Part shown: one piece after another, positions 1 to 5,794 of the stretch | Layout: each line of letters begins with the position of its first letter | Position numbering within the stretch: the stretch's first letter is position 1 | Assembly: GCA_002314855.1 (NCBI GenBank) | Contig: DCHQ01000042.1 | Location: 938-9,921 of the forward strand | DNA length: 8,984 nt | Direction of reading: 5' to 3' | DNA from: Lachnospiraceae bacterium UBA1748 | GTDB lineage: Bacteria > Bacillota > Clostridia > Lachnospirales > Lachnospiraceae | Notes under the pieces: model-generated | Database searches by the model: none | What the model saw: the letters and a program-made list of their open reading frames with translations, nothing else | What the model was told of the DNA's origin: nothing | Position numbers and translations under genes: made by a program

Positions 1-1311
1 GGTACTTTTTATTGTATCTGTACTAATGTTGATCACGGCGGAAACTTTATCGTAACAGCAACTAGTCCAGAAGGACCATGGTCTGACCCATATTATCTTG
101 AGGGCGCTGACGGTATTGACCCATCACTTTTCTTTGATGATGATGGCAAGTGCTACTATATCGGTACTCACGAGAATCCAGAAGGAGCCAAGTACAATGG
201 TGACTGGTATATCTGGATTCAAGAAGTTGATATTGAAAATATGAAGCTTGTTGGACCTAAGAAGGATGTATGGAATGGTGCATTAAAGAATTGTATCTGG
301 CCAGAAGGTCCACATATTTATAAAGAGAATGGTTATTATTACATAATGCATGCTGAAGGTGGAACAGGTCCAGAGCACGCAGTTATGGTATGTAGAAGTA
401 AGGATATCTGGGGACCATATGTTGGTAATCCTAAGAACCCAATCTTAACACACAGACATCTTGGCGCTGATTACCCAATCAAGTATGTTGGTCATTGTGA
501 TATTATTCAGACACCTAAGGGTGAGTGGTATATGACTATGCTTGCGGTAAGACCACTTGAAAGATTCACCACTATGGGTAGAGAAACTTTCCTTGCTAAG
601 TTTATCTGGGAAGAGGATTGGCCAGTAGTTAACCCTGGAGTTGGTATGCTTACAGAGACAGTTGATATTGATCTTCCAGACTGGGACCCTAAGGCAGATT
701 CTTCATCTTATACATCAAGAACTAAGGGCAATACATGCGAGCCAGGTTCGAACAGAACTTATGATTTTACATCTAAGGAAAAGCTTGGTGATGAATTCTT
801 ATTCCTTAGAAATCCTGATTTTAGTATGTACAGTCTTGATAATAATGGATTATCACTTAAGTGTCTTCCAGCTACTATTAAGGAAGAGGAAAGCCCAGCA
901 TTCATCGCTATTAGACAGCAGCATCATTCATTTGAAGTAGCAGCTAAGGTTGATGTTTCAGGTGTTAGCGCAGGTAACGAAGCAGGACTTGTTCTTATCC
1001 AGAATAATCTTTACAACTTCAAGGTTGTAGCTGACAGCGCTAAGGCAGTTGCAGTTATTACTAAGGACGGAGAGGACACAGTTCTTGGTGAAGTAGCTGT
1101 ATGCGGTGAGGTTAATCTTTCAATCAAGGTTCAGGGACTTAAGGCTTCTGCAATAGTTGACGGTAAAGTTATAGGCGAGGCAGATGTTAGAACACTTTCT
1201 ACTGAGGTTGCTGGCGGATTCGTTGGATGTTGCGTAGGCGTGTATGCATCGGCTAATGGAAAAGCTTCTGATGATAAGGCAGTATTCAAGAGCCTTTCAT
1301 ACAATGCTTAA
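1..1311 (+). CDS. GH43 beta-xylosidase / alpha-L-arabinofuranosidase, 5'-truncated by window edge
   Basis: This enzyme likely releases xylose or arabinose from xylo-oligosaccharides by inverting hydrolysis. The frame is open from base 1, so the methionine at 241 is internal. 436 residues are visible. The spacing to known GH43 xylosidases suggests about 85 N-terminal residues are missing, including the general-base Asp, giving a full length near 520. Visible catalytic parts, in fragment numbering, are Asp40 in GIDPSLFFDDDG (pKa-modulating Asp), Glu102 in WPEGPHIY (general acid) and His165 in GHCDIIQT. The family-typical blocks GRETFLAKFIWEEDWPVVNP and RQQHHSFE follow. Residues about 253-436 form the C-terminal beta-sandwich seen in GH43 xylosidases. 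Any signal peptide lies outside the window, so cellular location cannot be judged. A hairpin terminator follows, separating it from ruvA. The family is certain; the exact substrate (xylose or arabinose) is inferred. Confidence 0.9.
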   Translation, partial: GTFYCICTNVDHGGNFIVTATSPEGPWSDPYYLEGADGIDPSLFFDDDGKCYYIGTHENPEGAKYNGDWYIWIQEVDIENMKLVGPKKDVWNGALKNCIWPEGPHIYKENGYYYIMHAEGGTGPEHAVMVCRSKDIWGPYVGNPKNPILTHRHLGADYPIKYVGHCDIIQTPKGEWYMTMLAVRPLERFTTMGRETFLAKFIWEEDWPVVNPGVGMLTETVDIDLPDWDPKADSSSYTSRTKGNTCEPGSNRTYDFTSKEKLGDEFLFLRNPDFSMYSLDNNGLSLKCLPATIKEEESPAFIAIRQQHHSFEVAAKVDVSGVSAGNEAGLVLIQNNLYNFKVVADSAKAVAVITKDGEDTVLGEVAVCGEVNLSIKVQGLKASAIVDGKVIGEADVRTLSTEVAGGFVGCCVGVYASANGKASDDKAVFKSLSYNA

Positions 1312-1341
1312 TTCATAAAAATAATATTCTGATGATAAATG

Positions 1342-1380
1342 TGAGCTTGCCATTGTAATAATGGCAGGCTCATTGTATTA
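1342..1380 (+). terminator. Intrinsic terminator after the GH43 gene
   Basis: A 13-bp stem (1342-1354 with 1360-1372, one U·G wobble) closes a 5-nt loop. A moderately T-rich tail, TTGTATTA, follows. It begins 31 nt after the GH43 stop codon. The stem is convincing but the tail is interrupted, so some read-through into ruvA is possible. I saw no convincing promoter in the remaining 45 nt before ruvA. Confidence 0.8.
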
Positions 1381-1425
1381 TAAGGAATAGATATTATGTA
1401 AATCAATTTTTAAAGAGAATTAGAT

Positions 1426-2028
1426 ATGTACGCTTATTTTAAAGGAACAATTATAGAGAAAAATCTTGAAGGTATAGTTATGGAGGTTGGTGGTATTGGT
1501 TACAATATTATGACTCCTCCAGGAAAAGGGTATGAGCTTCCGGATGTTGGTGAGCAGGCTCTTTGTTATACATACACCTCGGTAAGAGAGGATGCCTTGC
1601 AGTTATACGGTTTTGCCAGAAAAGAAGAGCTGACATTATTCAAGCAGCTTATCACTGTTAGCGGTATAGGTCCTAAGGGCGGTCTTGCAATTTTGTCAGA
1701 GCTATCAGTTGATGAAATCAAGCTTGCAATCGTGACAGGTGATTCTAAAACAATTGCAAGAGCACCAGGCGTTGGTAAGAAAACAGCTGAGAGAGTTATC
1801 ATCGACCTTAAGGATAAGATTCAGAAGGAAGACATCGTAGCTGCAGAAAACTTTGTGAGCGGCAGCGTGAATACTACCAAGCTTACTCCAGAGCAGGAGG
1901 AAGCAGCACAGGCACTTGCAGCACTTGGATATGGGGTGAAAGAAGCAGCAAGCGCAGTGGCTAAGGCAGCCGAAGAAGGCGCTACTGATGCCAATGGATT
2001 ATTAAAGGGAGCACTTAGATTTTTATAA
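1426..2028 (+). CDS. ruvA: Holliday junction branch migration complex subunit RuvA
   Basis: RuvA binds four-way DNA junctions as a tetramer and loads the RuvB motor for branch migration during recombinational repair. The 200-residue length is normal for the family. The N-terminal OB-fold starts MYAYFKGTIIEKN and contains VGGIGYNI. Two helix-hairpin-helix motifs follow: residues about 72-91 with SGIGPKGGLAIL, and about 107-126 with APGVGKKTAERV. A variable linker precedes the C-terminal RuvB-binding domain (about 154-200, ALAALGYGVKEA). The ATG at 1426 is preceded by AAAGAG (1412-1417) with 8-nt spacing, which supports this start. The stop codon overlaps the ruvB start by one base (TAATG), implying translational coupling. 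No ruvC is visible in the window. Confidence 0.97.
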   Translation: MYAYFKGTIIEKNLEGIVMEVGGIGYNIMTPPGKGYELPDVGEQALCYTYTSVREDALQLYGFARKEELTLFKQLITVSGIGPKGGLAILSELSVDEIKLAIVTGDSKTIARAPGVGKKTAERVIIDLKDKIQKEDIVAAENFVSGSVNTTKLTPEQEEAAQALAALGYGVKEAASAVAKAAEEGATDANGLLKGALRFL

Positions 2029-3038
2029 TGGCTAAAAGATTAATCGAAACTAACTTTACAGATGAAGATGTGAAGATTGAGTCATCGCTTAGACCAAGCA
2101 GACTTGATGATTATATTGGACAACAGAAGATTAAGGAGAAACTGAAGGTATATATTGAGGCTGCTAAGAATCGTAAGGAGCCTCTTGATCATTGCCTTTT
2201 TTATGGACCTCCAGGACTTGGTAAAACTACGCTTAGTAATATTATTGCCAATGAGATGGGTGTTAATATTAAGGTTACCTCAGGTCCTGCCATTGAAAAA
2301 CCAGGAGAACTGGCAGCCATATTAAATGGACTTTCAGAAGGCGATATTTTATTTATCGATGAAATACATAGACTTAACCGCCAGGTTGAAGAGGTTCTTT
2401 ATCCTGCCATGGAGGATTATGCCATTGATATCATGATAGGTAAGGGGCAGGGCGCCAAGTCTATAAGACTTGAATTGCCACCATTTACACTTATTGGTGC
2501 TACTACAAGAGCAGGACTTCTTACAGCGCCTCTTCGTGACAGATTTGGTATGCTTGAGCGTTTGGAGTTTTATACCAACGAAGAGCTTCGTACTATTATT
2601 GAAAACTCATCACGTAAGCTTGGTGTGGATATTGATGAGGAAGGTGCTTATGAAATGGCACGCAGAAGCCGCGGTACGCCACGTCTCGCCAACAGACTAC
2701 TCAAGAGAGTGCGTGACTTTGCAGATATCAAGTTTGATGGACGTATCACTAAGGAAGTAGCCGATTATGCCCTTGATCTTATGGAAGTAGATAAGTTCGG
2801 CCTTGATCAGAATGACAGAAATATGCTTCTCGCCATGATTAATATATACGGCGGCGGACCAGTTGGTCTTGATACATTGGCTGCAGGCCTTTCTGAGGAC
2901 GCTGGAACTATCGAGGATGTATATGAGCCATATCTACTTAAACATGGCTTTATCAATAGAACTCCAAGAGGCCGAGTGGCTACCAAATTGGCCTACGAAC
3001 ATTTTGGTATTGCGTTCCCTGATAATGGTGGGGTATAA
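2028..3038 (+). CDS. ruvB: Holliday junction branch migration ATPase RuvB
   Basis: RuvB is the hexameric AAA+ motor that pumps DNA through RuvA-bound Holliday junctions. It has 336 residues, the usual length. Visible motifs are Walker A GPPGLGKTT (60-68), Walker B ILFIDEIH (107-114), sensor 1 TLIGATTR (154-161), the arginine finger in PLRDRFG (Arg170) and sensor 2 RGTPRLANRLLKR (215-227). A C-terminal winged-helix DNA-binding domain (about 256-336) includes GLDTLAAGLSED and NRTPRGR. The start overlaps the ruvA stop by one base. The Shine-Dalgarno-like AAAGGGAG (2004-2011) lies 16 nt upstream, further than ideal, so coupling to ruvA translation is likely. All catalytic motifs are intact. Confidence 0.98.
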   Translation: MAKRLIETNFTDEDVKIESSLRPSRLDDYIGQQKIKEKLKVYIEAAKNRKEPLDHCLFYGPPGLGKTTLSNIIANEMGVNIKVTSGPAIEKPGELAAILNGLSEGDILFIDEIHRLNRQVEEVLYPAMEDYAIDIMIGKGQGAKSIRLELPPFTLIGATTRAGLLTAPLRDRFGMLERLEFYTNEELRTIIENSSRKLGVDIDEEGAYEMARRSRGTPRLANRLLKRVRDFADIKFDGRITKEVADYALDLMEVDKFGLDQNDRNMLLAMINIYGGGPVGLDTLAAGLSEDAGTIEDVYEPYLLKHGFINRTPRGRVATKLAYEHFGIAFPDNGGV

Positions 3039-3039
3039 T
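3010..3039 (+). promoter_or_regulatory. Possible internal promoter for the zapA-like gene
   Basis: A perfect TATAAT (3034-3039) spans the ruvB stop codon. The matching -35 position holds only TTGCGT (3010-3015, 18-nt spacer), a 3/6 match. Transcription would start near 3046, about 37 nt before the zapA start. It may be a chance product of the codons GGG-GTA-TAA, so confidence is low. Confidence 0.25.
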
Positions 3040-3068
3040 AGTTATGTCGACCAATTTATTAAAGTCTT

Positions 3069-3074
3069 GAAAGG
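3069..3074 (+). promoter_or_regulatory. Ribosome binding site that decides the zapA start
   Basis: GAAAGG lies 8 nt before the ATG at 3083 and 2 nt before the ATG at 3077. This spacing favours the downstream ATG and removes the first two codons (Met-Ala) of the longest frame. Confidence 0.7.
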
Positions 3075-3082
3075 TTATGGCT

Positions 3083-3487
3083 ATGACAGAGAAAAATGAA
3101 GTTCAAGTTATTATAGATGGAAAAGTGCTCACAATGAGTGGCTTTGAGAGCAATGAATATCTTCAGAAAGTTGCCAATTATATCAATGATATGATTGTTG
3201 AATATTACAAGGCAGATTCTTTTAAGCATGCAGGCAAGGATATTCAGCACAGACTTATTGAAATTAATATAGCTGATGAATTATTCAAGGCAAGAGATAA
3301 GGTTGAGAAGCTTACAGAAGAGCTTAAGATTAAAGAGAACGAGCTTTATGATATGAAGCACGATGTAATCAATAAAGAAATGGCTCTTGGCGATCTTAAA
3401 GAAGCTAAGAAGAAAACTGAGGAGCAACTTCAGGAAGCAGCCAAGAAGATTGTGGCCCTTGAGACTCAGCTTAAGAGCAAAAAGTAA
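3083..3487 (+). CDS. zapA: ZapA-type cell division protein with long C-terminal coiled coil
   Basis: ZapA binds FtsZ filaments and bundles them, stabilising the division ring. I place the start at the ATG at 3083 (134 residues), not the in-frame ATG at 3077, because the ribosome site GAAAGG (3069-3074) lies 8 nt from 3083 but only 2 nt from 3077. The N-terminal globular region (about 5-65) shows VQVIIDGKVLTMSGFES, then YLQKVANYINDMI and IEINIADELFKA, as in Gram-positive ZapA proteins. Residues about 65-132 are almost entirely charged heptad-like sequence (EKLTEELKIKENELYDMK and onward) and form a predicted coiled coil, consistent with ZapA dimers and tetramers. The gene follows ruvB by 44 nt and is closed by a strong terminator. 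The family call is good; FtsZ binding is inferred from the family. Confidence 0.87.
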   Translation: MTEKNEVQVIIDGKVLTMSGFESNEYLQKVANYINDMIVEYYKADSFKHAGKDIQHRLIEINIADELFKARDKVEKLTEELKIKENELYDMKHDVINKEMALGDLKEAKKKTEEQLQEAAKKIVALETQLKSKK

Positions 3488-3502
3488 TAAAATCAAATGA
3501 CT

Positions 3503-3537
3503 GCCCCGTCCTAGTGACGGGGCTTATTATTGTTTTT
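3503..3537 (+). terminator. Strong intrinsic terminator after zapA
   Basis: A perfect 8-bp GC-rich stem (GCCCCGTC 3503-3510, GACGGGGC 3516-3523) closes a 5-nt CTAGT loop. TTATTATTGTTTTT follows. It sits 16 nt after the zapA stop and separates the ruvAB-zapA unit from the U32 gene. Confidence 0.93.
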
Positions 3538-3568
3538 GGATATATTAAGGATAGAAAGACCGATTATT

Positions 3569-5794
3569 ATGGGATATAAGCCAGAGATTCTTGCCCCGGC
3601 AGGACAGATAAAAAGTGTATATGGCGCATTTAATGCTGGAGCAGATGCTGTATATCTTGGTGCTCCCAGCTTTTCGGCAAGAGCATTTGCCAAGAATCTT
3701 ACAATAGAAGAGATATGCGAAGCTCTTGATTATGCTCATATTCATGGTAAGAAAATATACCTTACTATGAATACGTTAGTAAAAAATGAAGAACTGGTGG
3801 AAGCACTGGAATTATTAAAGCCACTATATGAGCATAATCTTGATGGGATAATAGTCCAGGATCTCGGACTTATTAAGCTTATTCATGAGCTTTATCCAGA
3901 GTTACCAATTCATGGAAGCACACAGCTTGCTATTACCTCAAGTGAAGGTATAGAAGCATTAAAGAAAATGAATGTCACTAGAATAGTGCCTGCAAGAGAA
4001 TTATCGCTTGATGAGATAAAGAAGCTTAAAAGCACAGGTATGGAGGTCGAGTGTTTTATTCATGGTGCTATGTGCTACTGTTATTCTGGTAAATGCTTGT
4101 TTTCAAGTATTGCTGGAGGACGAAGTGGTAACAGAGGAAGATGCGCAGGTCCATGCCGTAAGGAATATGATACTTATATTGATGGCAAGAAGGTTAATTC
4201 ACCTAACGAGCGTTATCCAATAAGCATGAGGGATATGTGCCTTATCGATAATATATGCGATTTTATTGATGCGGGCGTTGACTCATTTAAGATAGAAGGT
4301 CGTATGAAAGCTCCTGAATATAGTGCTGGTGTATCAGCTATATACAGGGAAGTAATAGATGAATATATGAAGACAGGCATTAGACCTGATACCAAGGCTT
4401 ATAAGGAAAAACTTATGAAGCTTTATATAAGGGCTAATACTTCAACTGGTTATTTATACGAAGAAAACGGCCGTGATATGATTTCATTATCATCGCCATC
4501 GTACCAGGGAATAAGCGAAGAGGATAAGGCTGATATCAGCAGGCGTTTCATTGATGTGGTAAAGAAGATACCTGTTTCATTTGATGTATATGCGTATTCA
4601 GGAAGTCCACTCATTGTAGAAGGTTATGTCGACAAAAAAGACTACGGCGCCAGTGAAGACCAGCAGCTTAGGGAAAGAGTGGAAGGAGTGACCTGTCAGG
4701 AGGCTGAAAAAAGAGCGCTTGATGAAGATACTGTTCGTAAACAACTTTCTAAGCTTGGGGATTCATTCTTTGAGTTAAAGGATATTAATTTTTATACAGA
4801 TAATAATAGCTTCGTGATGGTTTCGGCCATTAATGAAGTTAGGCGTCAGATTGTTAACAGATTATACGAATTAATATGTGGCAGGAGAATGTCTATTCCT
4901 GACCTTGATGAAAGACTTAGTAAGGTAAGAGAGAAGTGCCAGGAGTCGAAAGGGCGTAATGATATAGCGAATAAGCTTCTTATTGGCGTAAAAAAGAGAT
5001 CTCAGCTTGACGCTGTTCTTGATAATATCGATAGCCTTGATGTATCCGGTATTATTATCGATGTGTTTTCGGATGTTTTTGTCAGCAATATTGCTGATAT
5101 ATTGCAGAAACTTCGTGGCAGTGGAATAAAGCTTTATTTACGTCTTCCTTCTGTTGTAAGAGAGAATAGACTTGGCGTTATACGAAATAAAATTCAAAAT
5201 GCAACTGCCTTATTAGAATGGGATGGTATCTACGCAGGTGGACTTGATGCGTACAACCTCGCACTTGATTATTTTGACAGTTCATCTATAATCCTTGATG
5301 AGGGGCATTATGTCTATAATAATATTTCAGAGCAGTTATCGCTAGAACTTGCTGGTGGATATACATCTTCCTACGAGCATAGTGGAAGAGAGTTATATGA
5401 ATTTAATGAACCTGCTAGCAGGCAGATGATTATTTATGGATATATACCTCTTATGCATACAGCCAACTGTTTATTAAAAACTTTTAAGAAGTGCAATAAA
5501 AACAGTTCGTCAGTTGTTAATATTAAGGATGAGGCTGGAAGAGACTTCAAAGTTGAGTGCAATCACGAGCTTTGTCTTAATGTAATATATAATTATTTGC
5601 CTCTCAATCTTTTTGGAAGGCTTGAAAATATGAAAAAGAATGGTCTTGCCAGTGTATATCGTATGGAATTTACGATGGAATCAGCAGGTGAGACGGTAGA
5701 TATTTTGGATATTTATAAAAGTTCTTTGGGTGGGTTAGAAGTTAAAACAGAAGGTGCTTTTACTTCTGGACATTATAAACGTGGTGTTGATTAA
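3569..5794 (+). CDS. Long two-domain U32 family protein (RlhA/TrhP-like, predicted Fe-S RNA hydroxylation enzyme)
   Basis: U32 proteins were first called peptidases or collagenases. Characterised relatives RlhA and TrhP make 5-hydroxycytidine in 23S rRNA and 5-hydroxyuridine in tRNA, and UbiU/UbiV act in O2-independent ubiquinone synthesis. With the ATG at 3569 the protein has 741 residues. The start fits MGYKPEILAPAG, the normal family N-terminus, and GAAAGA (3554-3559) lies 9 nt upstream. The longer TTG start at 3530 lies in the terminator tail and is unlikely. The N-terminal TIM-barrel-like domain carries HGAMCYCYSGKC and GRCAGPCR. Cys169, Cys176, Cys192 and Cys224 match the UbiU-type 4Fe-4S ligands in order and spacing. 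The block FKIEGRMKAPEY follows. The second half (about 340-741) resembles the DUF3656-type extension of RlhA-like members and ends in TSGHYKRGVD. The stop abuts the next start. Substrate (rRNA, tRNA or other) cannot be told from sequence. Confidence 0.85.
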   Translation: MGYKPEILAPAGQIKSVYGAFNAGADAVYLGAPSFSARAFAKNLTIEEICEALDYAHIHGKKIYLTMNTLVKNEELVEALELLKPLYEHNLDGIIVQDLGLIKLIHELYPELPIHGSTQLAITSSEGIEALKKMNVTRIVPARELSLDEIKKLKSTGMEVECFIHGAMCYCYSGKCLFSSIAGGRSGNRGRCAGPCRKEYDTYIDGKKVNSPNERYPISMRDMCLIDNICDFIDAGVDSFKIEGRMKAPEYSAGVSAIYREVIDEYMKTGIRPDTKAYKEKLMKLYIRANTSTGYLYEENGRDMISLSSPSYQGISEEDKADISRRFIDVVKKIPVSFDVYAYSGSPLIVEGYVDKKDYGASEDQQLRERVEGVTCQEAEKRALDEDTVRKQLSKLGDSFFELKDINFYTDNNSFVMVSAINEVRRQIVNRLYELICGRRMSIPDLDERLSKVREKCQESKGRNDIANKLLIGVKKRSQLDAVLDNIDSLDVSGIIIDVFSDVFVSNIADILQKLRGSGIKLYLRLPSVVRENRLGVIRNKIQNATALLEWDGIYAGGLDAYNLALDYFDSSSIILDEGHYVYNNISEQLSLELAGGYTSSYEHSGRELYEFNEPASRQMIIYGYIPLMHTANCLLKTFKKCNKNSSSVVNIKDEAGRDFKVECNHELCLNVIYNYLPLNLFGRLENMKKNGLASVYRMEFTMESAGETVDILDIYKSSLGGLEVKTEGAFTSGHYKRGVD

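Noticed and set aside
241..243. ATG at 241 as the start of the GH43 gene
   Set aside because: The frame is open to base 1 and encodes family-typical sequence, including the conserved Asp at 118-120, so the true start is outside the window.
1381..1425. Promoter for ruvA in the GH43-ruvA gap
   Set aside because: TATTAT (1392-1397) is present but no acceptable -35 lies at 16-18 nt; not strong enough to annotate.
3077..3082. First in-frame ATG of the zapA gene as start
   Set aside because: It is only 2 nt from the GAAAGG ribosome site; the ATG at 3083 has 8-nt spacing.
3530..3568. Upstream TTG start adding 13 residues to the U32 protein
   Set aside because: The TTG lies in the T-rich tail of the zapA terminator and the added residues do not fit the family N-terminus; the ATG at 3569 gives the normal KPEILAPAG start with a usable ribosome site.
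3059..3745. Several minus-strand frames over zapA and the U32 start
   Set aside because: They mirror well-supported + strand genes, lack ribosome sites and encode low-complexity or unrecognisable protein; they are shadows of coding strand composition.
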